From positions 51,803,108 through 51,867,107 of the forward strand of contig OY754467.1 in assembly GCA_963575645.1 (NCBI GenBank): DNA of 64,000 bases, given 5' to 3'. The notes below the pieces were generated by a model. It was not told the origin of the DNA and did no database searches. It saw only the letters and a list, made by a program, of their open reading frames with translations. Source of the DNA: Xanthostigma xanthostigma (Eukaryota > Arthropoda > Insecta > Raphidioptera > Raphidiidae). Below are positions 1 to 9,759 of this stretch, piece after piece (the stretch's first letter is position 1; every line of letters starts with the position of its first letter). The position numbers were made by a program, and so were the translations under genes.

Positions 1-189
1 TACTTCGCCTGCTGTTATCGCCGCAATAGTGTCATCCACATATAATTTCAAGAAATGAACATCAAACGGTAACACTGAGAGAATTTGACTAATGACGTAA
101 TTCATAACTAAATTAGCTATGACTGGACTCGCTGGATTGCCCATGCTGCTGCCTTCAACCTGCGCGTAAAACTTCCCTTGGTACACAAA
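1..189 (-). mobile_element. Inverted Penelope-like element fragment
   Basis: This segment is the reverse complement of 190-378, with one visible mismatch near position 15. It encodes, on the minus strand, the reverse transcriptase stretch containing the SSMGNPASP and YVDD motifs. It meets the plus-strand copy at 189/190 with no spacer. It runs off the left edge of the window, so its true length is unknown. Inverted, 5'-truncated neighbours are a known feature of Penelope-like insertions; a fold-back assembly artefact would look the same. Confidence 0.85.
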
Positions 190-1275
190 TTTGTGTACCA
201 AGGGAAGTTTTACGCGCAGGTTGAAGGCAGCAGCATGGGCAATCCAGCGAGTCCAGTCATAGCTAATTTAGTTATGAATTACGTCATTAGTCAAATTCTC
301 TCAGTGTTACCGTTTGATGTTCATTTCTTGAAATTATATGTGGATGACACTATTGCGGCGATACCAGCAGGCGAAGTAGATAATATATTAGATTCATTTA
401 ATAGTTTTGATAACAACATTCAGTTTACTATGGAGAAGGAGAAAGAAAATAGTTTGTCCTTCTTGGACGTTCTAGTGAAAAGATCAGATAGCAAATTAGT
501 TACAGATTGGTACGTAAAACCAATAAGTTCGGGTAGATTATTGAATTGGAAATCTAACCACCCGAGATCGCAAAAAATTGGTATGATTAAAGGCCTGCTA
601 AATAGAATGGCTAGGCTGAGTAGTAGTGAATTCCATGAAGCTAATTTTAAGAAGATCAGAAATATGTTGCTGAACAATAATTATGATTTATCTTTTGTTA
701 ATAATATTATAAATAGATTTAAAGGGAACTGGAAGGAGAATATAATTATTGTAGATGTCAATAGAACTAATAATATAAAATATTGCAGGTTTCCGTATAT
801 AGCAGAATTATCACATAGAGTAGATAGGTGTTTCATAGGAACTAATGTAAGATTAGCATTTTATAACATCTTAAGAGTAAATTCTGTGTATTCCAGGTTA
901 AAAGATCCAGTTAATAAACAGCAGCAATCAGGATTAGTTTATAAAATACCTTGTAGTTGTGGACTGTGTTATATAGGGCAAACTAAGCAGTATTTAGAAA
1001 ATAGAGTTAAACAACATATTTATGATTGTAAGAATATTAACATAATGAAAGAGAATAAGACAGCGTTAGCATCTCACTACTTTGAACAACATCATAATTT
1101 TATGTTTGACAATGTGACAATTTTAGATAAAGAAAAAAATTGGTGGAAACGTAATGTTAGTGAGATGATCTACATAAAAATTAATGACACTATGAATAAA
1201 AGGACGGACACCAATAATCTAAGTATTTTATATAATGACATTTTGTTAGACTATAAACGTAATAAGAGGAAATAA
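190..1275 (+). pseudogene. PLE reverse transcriptase/GIY-YIG, N-terminally truncated
   Basis: The frame is open and appears identical to the C-terminal ~360 residues of the 838-residue protein at 2014-4530. It retains the SSMGNPASP motif, the YVDD catalytic box, the thumb region and the whole GIY-YIG domain (GLVY...YIGQT). It lacks the N-terminal part and the palm motif with the first catalytic Asp (LDVVSLFTNV), so it cannot encode a working polymerase. The open frame runs a few codons upstream into the inverted arm, which is an accident of the palindromic junction and not a real start. Confidence 0.9.
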
Positions 1276-1296
1276 TTTAAAAATTAGTTTATTAAG

Positions 1297-1488
1297 AATA
1301 ACAAATAGAGAATGGTTGCTTCTTGCCGCAGCGGGTTTGTCGGTGGATGTGCATTTCGGGGGCTATGCTCTCATCTTCAGCAATACACTAAACTTAGTGT
1401 ATTGCTGAAGATGGGAGCGTGGCTCTCGGGGTGTGCATCCGCTGGTAGGTTTGTTGTGGTGAGAGGTAGCTATTCTCTATTTGTTATT
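1297..1488 (+). repeat. Large imperfect hairpin in PLE 3' UTR (copy 1)
   Basis: Inverted arms start with AATAACAAATAGAGAAT and close on the palindrome CAATACACTAAACTTAGTG around 1381-1399. Inner arms include GGATGTGCA and TGCATCC; the whole folds to ~190 nt with mismatches. It sits just after the stop codon. It may be a structured RNA domain of the retroelement or a small foldback element trapped in it; a diverged relative lies at 16487-16605. Confidence 0.8.
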
Positions 1489-1904
1489 AGATTCAAACCA
1501 CAGTGCTCCGAATATTTTTGTTATTAAGAATGATTAATTTGAATATGACAGTATCAATGTTTGATTAATGTTGGGCTAGATGGCGCTAACAACTTAGGAC
1601 TAATGTTTGTATGTAATAAAGTAGAGTATAGAGAGCCGAAGGTTTGAAAGATGGGTTTACTGTTTACCATGAGACACAAATTCCACATGGTGTATTTTAT
1701 GTATTTTATTTCTATATTTATTTCTGGTATTAATTTTAACTAATTTATCAGTTTTGTTAATGTTGTGAAAAGATGTATGACTTGGACGACTGTGCATTAT
1801 GGGATGGTGATTATTTTAATTCGTATTATGGTAAATATTGAATTGTAATAATTATTGTGCCAATGTAGTGGTTAAGTGAGTACATATGTAATTTTTTCAG
1901 ATGC

Positions 1905-1932
1905 CTGAGGAAGGTCTAATAAAGACCGAAAC
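1905..1932 (+). ncRNA. Hammerhead-like motif, PLE family 1 (copy 1)
   Basis: Reads CTGAGGA, A, GGTCT, loop AATAA, AGACC, GAAAC. The core boxes match the hammerhead consensus CUGANGA and GAAA and the stem II equivalent is a perfect 5 bp. One extra unpaired A stands between CUGANGA and the stem, which classical hammerheads lack, so cleavage is uncertain. Hammerhead motifs are known in PLE pseudo-LTRs. Confidence 0.6.
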
Positions 1933-2013
1933 GTTGCAGAAATAATAAAGTGATTATTATTTACCATCTTATCTAGTCCACATTCCTGATATTATTAATA
2001 TATATTTATAATT

Positions 2014-4530
2014 ATGGATGATAATAACAACAACATGTATATACCGAGGGGTTTTTTCCAAGAGATGAAAAATGCATATGGAGATGAATTAGTAAGATTT
2101 ATGAAGGAGTGGTCGAATACCCGGATTAAGTTGGCATCTATTATTAACAGAAGAATTTTCTTGTTAAGATGTAGAACTTACAAGGTGGTTCCAAAGCACA
2201 TTACTAATAATATGAAATGTGTTTTCTCATTAATCATGGATGACCATCCTTTCAAAAGAATGTCAGACAACTTATTTACAAGGTTTCAAAATTCGATATT
2301 AAATATGGAAATAAAAGTGACAGTGTGGAAATTAGAAAAACTGAGTAAATGGACCATGGAAATGGAGGAGAGGGTAAAAAGTGTAGTCTCGGAGCAAGTA
2401 TTTCGAAAGTTCGTACATATGAACAACATAAGGTATTATAACATCTTTAAGAAGATCAAGGACAATAATATGAAGAAGTTTGACACATTAATTAATCAGA
2501 AAGTTAATCGGTTAACGTTATCAAACGATAGAAAGCACATTTACAATTACACAGATGTGAGATTACCATCGGAAGTGGAAATGATATTGAACTTGGAACC
2601 GAAGTTTGGTATTGAAATTAAAGATAAGTTTAAGGTAATTCCTACGATCATCAAGGATTTAGAGTTTGGAATAGAAGCGGTGAAACTGGATAATTGTAGT
2701 ATTGTGGAAAAAGATATTATTAAGAATAATATTAGATCTAGAACTATTAATGTAATTTCGAATTTCTATAATAAAGGTGATAATCTGAGTCAAAAGGTTT
2801 TCATCGATAACTTACATATTACTAGGAAGTTCCTTAAGGAAAGACCGGAAATAATAGTTGCACGAGCTGACAAGGGGAACACAACGGTGGTCATGTTGAA
2901 AGAAGAATATGATAGAGAGATGCAAAAAATGATTGATGACAGCTCGACGTATAAGTTACTGAAAAAAGACCCGACAAGTAAATGGCAAAAGGATGCTAAT
3001 AGTCTAGTGGATAGGTTGGTAGCAGATGGAATCGTGGAAGAACATCAAGAAAAGCAGCTAAAGGCGAATAACACCGTGGCGCCTAGGATATATGGATTGA
3101 GAAAAACACATAAACAAAATTGTAACTTGCGTCCGGTAGTCAGTTGTGTTAATTCCCCGAGCTACAATTTAGCAAGATTACTACATGAAATACTTTCTCC
3201 AGTAATAGAAACTTTCCGATATAATGTAAAAAATTCTTTTGACTTCGTGGAATTTAGTAAAACAGTTACCCTACCAGAAGATTATGTATTAATTTCATTA
3301 GACGTGGTGTCGCTGTTCACAAATGTAAAACGAGATTTGGTACTGAGAGTAATAGAAGAAACCTGGGATAATTTTGAACATCTGATGAAGATTCCAAAAG
3401 AAGTTTTAATAGAACTTATCATATTCTGTTATGACTCAAGTTATTTTGTGTACCAAGGGAAGTTTTACGCGCAGGTTGAAGGCAGCAGCATGGGCAATCC
3501 AGCGAGTCCAGTCATAGCTAATTTAGTTATGAATTACGTCATTAGTCAAATTCTCTCAGTGTTACCGTTTGATGTTCATTTCTTGAAATTATATGTGGAT
3601 GACACTATTGCGGCGATACCAGCAGGCGAAGTAGATAATATATTAGATTCATTTAATAGTTTTGATAACAACATTCAGTTTACTATGGAGAAGGAGAAAG
3701 AAAATAGTTTGTCCTTCTTGGACGTTCTAGTGAAAAGATCAGATAGCAAATTAGTTACAGATTGGTACGTAAAACCAATAAGTTCGGGTAGATTATTGAA
3801 TTGGAAATCTAACCACCCGAGATCGCAAAAAATTGGTATGATTAAAGGCCTGCTAAATAGAATGGCTAGGCTGAGTAGTAGTGAATTCCATGAAGCTAAT
3901 TTTAAGAAGATCAGAAATATGTTGCTGAACAATAATTATGATTTATCTTTTGTTAATAATATTATAAATAGATTTAAAGGGAACTGGAAGGAGAATATAA
4001 TTATTGTAGATGTCAATAGAACTAATAATATAAAATATTGCAGGTTTCCGTATATAGCAGAATTATCACATAGAGTAGATAGGTGTTTCATAGGAACTAA
4101 TGTAAGATTAGCATTTTATAACATCTTAAGAGTAAATTCTGTGTATTCCAGGTTAAAAGATCCAGTTAATAAACAGCAGCAATCAGGATTAGTTTATAAA
4201 ATACCTTGTAGTTGTGGACTGTGTTATATAGGGCAAACTAAGCAGTATTTAGAAAATAGAGTTAAACAACATATTTATGATTGTAAGAATATTAACATAA
4301 TGAAAGAGAATAAGACAGCGTTAGCATCTCACTACTTTGAACAACATCATAATTTTATGTTTGACAATGTGACAATTTTAGATAAAGAAAAAAATTGGTG
4401 GAAACGTAATGTTAGTGAGATGATCTACATAAAAATTAATGACACTATGAATAAAAGGACGGACACCAATAATCTAAGTATTTTATATAATGACATTTTG
4501 TTAGACTATAAACGTAATAAGAGGAAATAA
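2014..4530 (+). CDS. Penelope-like reverse transcriptase with GIY-YIG endonuclease
   Basis: The 838-residue protein is complete. It should copy its own RNA and nick target DNA to prime insertion. Residues 1-280 are a basic N-terminal extension. The RT core follows: ARADKGNTT (~283-291), PRIYGLRKTHK (~357-367), LRPVVS (~372-377), LISLDVVSLFTNV with the first catalytic Asp (D430), GSSMGNPASPVIANL (~490-504) and YVDD (527-530). The C terminus is a GIY-YIG nuclease: GLVY at 725-728, a cysteine cluster (C732, C734, C737), YIG at 738-740 and Arg749 in the following helix. Order and length fit EN-containing Penelope elements. Met1 at 2014 is the first ATG after the end of the upstream copy. The frame shows no internal stop. 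It is alone in its unit; the expected promoter is in the upstream pseudo-LTR. The family is certain; present activity is inferred from intactness. Confidence 0.95.
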   Translation: MDDNNNNMYIPRGFFQEMKNAYGDELVRFMKEWSNTRIKLASIINRRIFLLRCRTYKVVPKHITNNMKCVFSLIMDDHPFKRMSDNLFTRFQNSILNMEIKVTVWKLEKLSKWTMEMEERVKSVVSEQVFRKFVHMNNIRYYNIFKKIKDNNMKKFDTLINQKVNRLTLSNDRKHIYNYTDVRLPSEVEMILNLEPKFGIEIKDKFKVIPTIIKDLEFGIEAVKLDNCSIVEKDIIKNNIRSRTINVISNFYNKGDNLSQKVFIDNLHITRKFLKERPEIIVARADKGNTTVVMLKEEYDREMQKMIDDSSTYKLLKKDPTSKWQKDANSLVDRLVADGIVEEHQEKQLKANNTVAPRIYGLRKTHKQNCNLRPVVSCVNSPSYNLARLLHEILSPVIETFRYNVKNSFDFVEFSKTVTLPEDYVLISLDVVSLFTNVKRDLVLRVIEETWDNFEHLMKIPKEVLIELIIFCYDSSYFVYQGKFYAQVEGSSMGNPASPVIANLVMNYVISQILSVLPFDVHFLKLYVDDTIAAIPAGEVDNILDSFNSFDNNIQFTMEKEKENSLSFLDVLVKRSDSKLVTDWYVKPISSGRLLNWKSNHPRSQKIGMIKGLLNRMARLSSSEFHEANFKKIRNMLLNNNYDLSFVNNIINRFKGNWKENIIIVDVNRTNNIKYCRFPYIAELSHRVDRCFIGTNVRLAFYNILRVNSVYSRLKDPVNKQQQSGLVYKIPCSCGLCYIGQTKQYLENRVKQHIYDCKNINIMKENKTALASHYFEQHHNFMFDNVTILDKEKNWWKRNVSEMIYIKINDTMNKRTDTNNLSILYNDILLDYKRNKRK

Positions 4531-4551
4531 TTTAAAAATTAGTTTATTAAG

Positions 4552-4744
4552 AATAACAAATAGAGAATGGTTGCTTCTTGCCGCAGCGGGTTTGTCGGTG
4601 GATGTGCATTTCGGGGGCTATGCTCTCATCTTCAGCAATACACTAAATTTTAGTGTATTGCTGAAGATGGGAGCGTGGCTCTCGGGGTGTGCATCCGCTG
4701 GTAGGTTTGTTGTGGTGAGAGGTAGCTATTCTCTATTTGTTATT
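4552..4744 (+). repeat. Large imperfect hairpin in PLE 3' UTR (copy 2)
   Basis: Same structure as 1297-1488, one base longer in the loop (CACTAAATTTTAGTG). The two copies differ only there, so the fold is preserved. Confidence 0.8.
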
Positions 4745-5160
4745 AGATTCAAACCACAGTGCTCCGAATATTTTTGTTATTAAGAATGATTAATTTGAAT
4801 ATGACAGTATCAATGTTTGATTAATGTTGGGCTAGATGGCGCTAACAACTTAGGACTAATGTTTGTATGTAATAAAGTAGAGTATAGAGAGCCGAAGGTT
4901 TGAAAGATGGGTTTACTGTTTACCATGAGACACAAATTCCACATGGTGTATTTTATGTATTTTATTTCTATATTTATTTCTGGTATTAATTTTAACTAAT
5001 TTATCAGTTTTGTTAATGTTGTGAAAAGATGTATGACTTGGACGACTGTGCATTATGGGATGGTGATTATTTTAATTCGTATTATGGTAAATATTGAATT
5101 GTAATAATTATTGTGCCAATGTAGTGGTTAAATGAGTACATATGTAATTTTTTCAGATGC

Positions 5161-5188
5161 CTGAGGAAGGTCTAATAAAGACCGAAAC
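5161..5188 (+). ncRNA. Hammerhead-like motif, PLE family 1 (copy 2)
   Basis: Identical to 1905-1932: CTGAGGA, A, GGTCT/AGACC stem, GAAAC. It lies about 70 bp before the end of the complete PLE unit, so every tandem unit carries one. Confidence 0.6.
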
Positions 5189-5261
5189 GTTGCAGAAATA
5201 ATAAAGTGATTATTATTTACCATCTTATCTAGTCCACATTCCTGATATTATTAATATATAA

Positions 5262-5400
5262 TATTAATTAATTTTATATTTTTAGATCAGTTCTGATGAA
5301 GATCCAAATCCGGATCGAAACGTTAATGTTTTAATTATATTTTTTTGTTAATATATTTGTTTGAAAAATTGGTCGATAATTTCATTTATCTAATAATATA
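5262..5400 (+). mobile_element. Tail of a second PLE family, with hammerhead-like motif
   Basis: A short 3' end abutting the family 1 PLE. It contains AGATCAGTT and then, at 5293-5321, CTGATGA, A, GATCC, loop, GGATC, GAAAC, followed by an AT-rich tail. The same sequence recurs reversed at 35455-35590 and as a diverged pair at 30504-30790. No coding part remains, so it is heavily 5'-truncated or a non-autonomous derivative. Confidence 0.6.
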
Positions 5401-6277
5401 ATCATTCTAATAATTGCTTTTTATTAATATTTTTTAACATTAAAAACATGCGGCTTCCAACTTACTACTTAGTACAAAATAGATAATATGGCCCGCAATA
5501 TCATATGAGTTTGACATGCCTGGTTTAAAGGTTCTCTATAGTTATATTCGACTCTACATTACTTATACAGAAAAAAACACATACATACATTACACAACAC
5601 AAACACATGCACATTTACACGTTAAACATGAAACACAGCCATGTTGAATCTTTCCCCTCGACTAGTGAGGGATCTTTTATAATTTTTTTTTTTGTATATA
5701 CTAGCAATTTCAATAAAATGAAATTTATAAAATAAAAGAAATAAAATTTATTAGCCAAAAATTCATTAGCTATACAGAATACCTATATTTAGAAAACTGA
5801 ATTTTCAAATTATAGAAAAAAATTGTTTTCAAAAATATCAAAATATTTCAATATAATTTTAAAAAACCTACAATTAAACTCTAAAGAGCAGATTAACCAA
5901 AAATTTTTAATTTAATTTTTATACGATTCGATATAAATCTGAACAAACCGTACCTATATTAAAGAATAAAATTGCTGCATGCATTGTTCGCTGACAGAAA
6001 ATCCTGCAATGGAAAATGGAACGGGAAATTGAAGTTTTTCCTTTGTGTTGCGTTAATAACTTGCGTTTAATCATTTTTGTCTACAGTGTTGTAATATTTC
6101 ATCGCAGTTTTCATATTTACTTCATCGATGGCACATCTGTCAACAAGACTTGAAAAATGAATCAACTTCTTTAAAGACGCTTTGCTTGAGTAAAGGGTTA
6201 TGTAATTATAATAACGGACTATGCAGACAACGAAACTGGTGAATTTTAAACTAAAATATGATGTTAAAATTTTTATT
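5401..6277. other. Unassigned AT-rich interval
   Basis: No gene, RNA or clear repeat border seen. Contains a short CA/ACA-rich stretch near 5580-5625 and oligo-A/T runs. Confidence 0.5.
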
Positions 6278-6510
6278 AAAGTAAAACTTCTTTCGGCACG
6301 CTTGACTTGGGAAGTAAGCTGGTAATTGCCTGACGAAAGCGTTTACGGAAGTGCATCATCGGACGAGGCGAACGGTGCGTGATCGTTCGAGGCGAACGGT
6401 AGTTGAGAGGGAGATATAAGTTAGTGAAAATAGTAAGAGAGAGAGAGTTACGTTTCATAAGTTTGGAGGGAGATATAAGTAAGTTAGCGAGTGCGGCAAA
6501 AAATTATTCA
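6278..6510 (+). repeat. GAAG-family repeat, truncated copy
   Basis: Starts at AAAGTAAAACTTCTT and shares the body CACGCTTGACTTGGG, GTAAGCTGGT, CGAGGCGAACGG and GAGAGGGAGATATAAG with 21949, 45995 and 59446. An internal duplication repeats the CGAGGCGAACGGT block. The right half is missing or diverged beyond ~6450. Confidence 0.65.
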
Positions 6511-6524
6511 AGGTCAAAGGTTAA

Positions 6525-6870
6525 AAGTATCAGGTTTGTGCACTTTTCTCGTAAACGGTAAATTTTGTCTAAAAATAGGTCAGACAAAAGTTGTAGATCA
6601 TGCAATTGTCTACAAGAATTGTTCTTATACTTTTTGTTCTACGAATCACCATTCTTTTGTAATTTCATGCATATTAATATTTAACGGTATTTTTGATAAA
6701 TTCGTTCAGTACGTACATAGACATTTTGGTCTATATCTCAAAAATAGTGATTCGTAGAAAAAAAATATAAGAACAGTTTTTGTAGACAATTGCATGATCT
6801 ATAACTTTTGTATGACCTATTTTTGGATAACATTTTCCGTTTACGAGAAAAGTGCAAAAAACCCGACTTG
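6525..6870. mobile_element. Foldback element (MITE-like)
   Basis: Inverted arms of ~130 bp, 6525-6660 and 6745-6870. Both carry GCACTTTTCTCGTAAACGG, a TTGTAGATCATGCAATTGTC block and ACGAATCAC. The short centre has no coding signal. The arm blocks resemble those of 12175-12790, so the two belong to one superfamily. Confidence 0.7.
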
Positions 6871-7051
6871 ACAAATATGTACAATAAACTAAAAATTAGA
6901 AACTTCATATAATGAATAATTTTAGTAACATTTGAAATATTATGTCATTTTTATAACTCAACAGATCTTAAATAATTCCGGCTCACAAACAGTTAAACAT
7001 AAAGCGACTGTTCTAATGAAAAAATCATCAAGTTCATTGACTTGAATATAG

Positions 7052-7629
7052 AGGCGCCACTGGGAAGTTTAATGCTAAGCATCGCTCCCTTTTGAATTTG
7101 CATTCTGAACCCTTTTCAGTACAAAAACAGTCAGTGGAAGTAAAAAAATCGATCAGTTTGTCTTGTTATATTTTGTGTTAGTTGAATAGCGAGACTTTAA
7201 GGTCTACCCTTAAAAAACATAACGCACATATTCGATTCCATTAAAAAATTATATCATTTGACTATAAATATCGACGTTTCCCATCATTTGGTGCAATTTT
7301 TTACGCCAATAAATTTCTGTTCAAACGATTAAGTCTGTAGAAATTAATTGAGATTTTTTAAGCTTATCCTTAGCTTCCGCCATTTTTTAATACTGTGGTA
7401 AAGGTTCATTTTCAACTCTCTAAGCTGTATTCGCTTGATAATCAGTGATTTTCACAACAAATTAATGAGTTTTCAATGATAAATTTACTCTCAAAAAACG
7501 AAATAGTCAAAATGTCACTATTTGAAATAGTGACTTCTGATTCACTTCCGGAATAGTGAATTCAAGTAAAATTCACTGTCAGAATAGTGATGCCGCTATT
7601 TTTATTCGTGTCGTTTGTGGCGCCTCCAT
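7052..7629. mobile_element. Possible TIR element with GAGGCGCCAC ends
   Basis: GAGGCGCCAC near 7053 and GTGGCGCCTC near 7620 form a perfect 10-bp inverted pair about 580 bp apart. Between them, 7500-7600 is full of CACTATT/AATAGTG motifs in both orientations, like the element at 8127-9290. No convincing target duplication. Confidence 0.3.
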
Positions 7630-7682
7630 ACAAATTACTATAGATACTTTTTATCATTCATGTAGAATGTAGATCGTTCTAT

Positions 7683-8014
7683 TAGACGGAGAGCTGGCTA
7701 CGGAGAAAATGGGTGACTCGGTGGAGAGCTGAAAATTTGCAGAATAATAGGAGATAGTATAAGTAAGTAGGGAAAAAATTTCCAGAAGGCTAGGCGGAAG
7801 ATAAAGAGCCGCCAGAAGGCGCTAATGTTGCGAAAAATCAGTGCACTTCTGGCAATTTCTATACTTATTCTGTAATTCAAAACTAGATTATATATTATAG
7901 TATATATTATATACTATAATATATAATCAAGTTTTGAATTACTATCTCCTATTATTCTGCAAATTTTCAGCTCTGCACCGAGTCACCCATTTTCTCCGTA
8001 GCCAGCTCTTAGCC
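7683..8014. mobile_element. Foldback element F, copy 1
   Basis: Arms begin near GAGCTGGCTACGGAG and end at CTCCGTAGCCAGCTC. The left arm is long (CTTCTGGCAATTTCTATAC, GCTAATGTTGCG); the right arm lacks that inner part, so the copy is asymmetrically deleted around an AT-rich centre (~7890-7925). The 60-codon minus-strand frame here recurs in copy 2 (39835-40546) and is an arm sequence rather than a gene. Confidence 0.8.
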
Positions 8015-8126
8015 CATATAGCAAGTTCCTAGTAAGCCGATAAACAAACAAGTATAATTTATCAGGTAAGTCAGTTAGATTATTTTAATTATATTTTCAT
8101 AGATCTGTATTTTGTATTCAATTTTT

Positions 8127-9290
8127 AATCGAGTTGTAAAAATATAAAAGTTAATTTGGATTTTCAAATTTTTTTTTTCATTCGTTATTTTCACTAGTAA
8201 TTATACTAGTGAAAATAACGAATGAAAAAAAAATTTTAAAAATCTATTTAATGGTCACTTATATACCTAATTAGTGAATTTTTATATTCACTAATGCATA
8301 TTGTGAGTAAGTCACTAATTCTACGTGGTACGATTATAGCATTGCCAAATAGTGAATATACACTTGTAATTTGTGAAAAATCACTGATTTATGTTTAAAG
8401 AGAACAAAGTTCGTCAGGAACGGGTAAAATTGTCTTGTTGGCATCTCTGTTAGTTAAGTATCTCTATGTGTGTGGTGTAAGTCTCGAGAGTACAGCTTTT
8501 ACACATTCTGTGGCTTGCCATACTTGGATACAGGATACAGGGAGCTTCGCCCCCCATACAAACACACGCTCACACAAACACACAATACAGTGGCCTGCGG
8601 GAAATTCAGCGCAATCAAGATAACTTCAATAGACACGTGTAACACACTCGAATGGTTAGTTCGGGATTGTTCGGTGTCCAGATTGATTGATAAACAAAAG
8701 ATTAATAACAAAAGATATCAGTTCTCTAGACAGCTAGATTCAACAGAAATTAATTAATGTTCGGTTTACATGTTCTTCTTAGCAAATGGATTCTAATTGA
8801 TTGATAAAGATGAATTTTTCTTTTATTTTCATTAACAAACAAGAGAAATAGTGCATGGTTTGATTTTTATACAAGGTTATAATAATACTAATGCAATTTT
8901 GTATGTGATTTCTATCTAAATTGAATCTGGTCGATAAACGCAGAAAAAAGTATTTTACTCTCTAAACATAAATCGGTGATTTTTCACTAATACAAGTGAA
9001 TATTCACTATTTGTCAATGCTAGAATCGTACTACTCACAATATGAATTAGTGAATATAAAAATTCACTAATTATATAAGTGAATATAAAAATTCACTAAT
9101 TATTATATAAGTAAATATAAAAATTCACTAATTATATAAGTGAATATAAAAATTCACTATTTTAATAAATGACCATTAAATGTCAAAAAAACAATTTTTT
9201 AATTACAGATTTTTTAAATCTTTATTCAGTCGTTACTTCCACTAGTACTTATAATTAACTTTTATATTTTTACTGATCAATTAAAAATAT
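8127..9290. mobile_element. ~1.16-kb inverted-repeat element
   Basis: The left arm (8127-8410) and right arm (~8950-9290) match in reverse complement: TAAAAATATAAAAGTTAATT, AATGGTCA, AGTGAATTTTTATATTCAC, GTACGATT.TAGCATTG, AGTGAATAT, CACTTGTA and AAAAATCAC. The left arm also carries a private palindrome at ~8180-8230 (CATTCGTTATTTTCACTAGT and its complement). The centre (8411-8950) has two overlapping open frames of 62 and 95 codons with no recognised domain. Confidence 0.7.
9050..9162 (+). repeat. 29-bp tandem repeat, four units
   Basis: Unit GTGAATATAAAAATTCACTA plus an AATTATATAA linker starts at 9050, 9079, 9111 and 9140 (spacings 29, 32, 29). Each unit is itself a small palindrome. The opposite arm of the same element has only one unit, near 8275, so the array expanded after the arms formed. 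Confidence 0.85.
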
Positions 9291-9759
9291 ACAACAATAA
9301 TTATTTTAGTGTTAAAATAACCATTTCTTTTTTAAAGACCGCGCACACTATACCAGCATGGGCCAGCAAAAACCAGCAAAAAACCGACATTTCTAGTGCA
9401 GGTTTCAAGTAGTGAGTGTTGCAACATGGGCGTATGTAATTTTTTATTTTGACGAAGTTTTGTGAGGAGGAAGAAGAAGCCAGGAAAAAAAGTTCTGAGT
9501 TTAGCCTATTAATGAAAACGACACATCACTAGCACGCTAGATCGGCTAAACAAAAATTGAAAGCAACCAACTGACGGTCTTTGCTGGCTTTTGGCCTAAA
9601 TTTCTCGATGTTTCATAACATCCTAGGAAGTTTGGCACCATTTTTGGGAAAGTCTGTTTAAAATGGTGCCAAACTTCTTAGGAGGCTATGAAACCTCTAG
9701 GTCCTATATGTACGGCCAATAACTAATTACAGAAATCAAATTTAGTTTTCAGTGAGTAG
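9291..9759. other. Interval with one short inverted repeat
   Basis: Arms at about 9609-9645 and 9660-9692 share CCTAGGAAGTTTGGCACCAT. A weaker relative of one arm occurs at 55275-55310. GCGCACACTA near 9344 resembles a MITE end but has no clear partner. No gene seen. Confidence 0.5.

Larger units (their letters stand above)
190..2001 (+). repeat. Left pseudo-LTR (5'-truncated PLE copy)
   Basis: This stretch repeats 3445-5256 almost base for base, at offset 3255 and then 3256 after one indel in the hairpin loop near 1390. Other visible differences are a loop change and G/A near 1876. It holds the last ~360 codons of the PLE protein, the 3' UTR with a large hairpin, and the CTGAGGA...GAAAC motif. 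A truncated copy placed in direct tandem before a complete one is the classic PLE layout. Confidence 0.9.
2002..5256 (+). mobile_element. Complete Penelope-like retroelement unit
   Basis: One full repeat unit of about 3.25 kb: a very short leader, one long ORF (2014-4530), a ~730-bp 3' UTR with a large hairpin, and the hammerhead-like tail. The end of the preceding truncated copy acts as its upstream region, so the presumed promoter lies in the pseudo-LTR. The uninterrupted ORF and near-identical pseudo-LTRs indicate recent insertion. No clear target duplication was found because the left border lies outside the window. Confidence 0.85.
3445..5256 (+). repeat. Right pseudo-LTR of the PLE
   Basis: Direct repeat of 190-2001, from TTTGTGTACC inside the RT domain to ATTATTAATATATA after the tail motif. 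Near-identity with the left copy indicates either very recent duplication or synthesis of both copies in one event. Confidence 0.9.

Noticed and set aside
420-677. 85-codon frame antisense to the PLE ORF (also at 3675-3932)
   Set aside because: Exact antisense shadow of the RT coding region in both tandem copies.
1905-1932. Classical hammerhead ribozyme
   Set aside because: The extra unpaired base before stem II in every family means the strict core is not met; kept as hammerhead-like only.
8435-8757. Two overlapping frames (62 and 95 codons) as genes
   Set aside because: They lie in the spacer of the 8127-9290 element and have no recognised domain.
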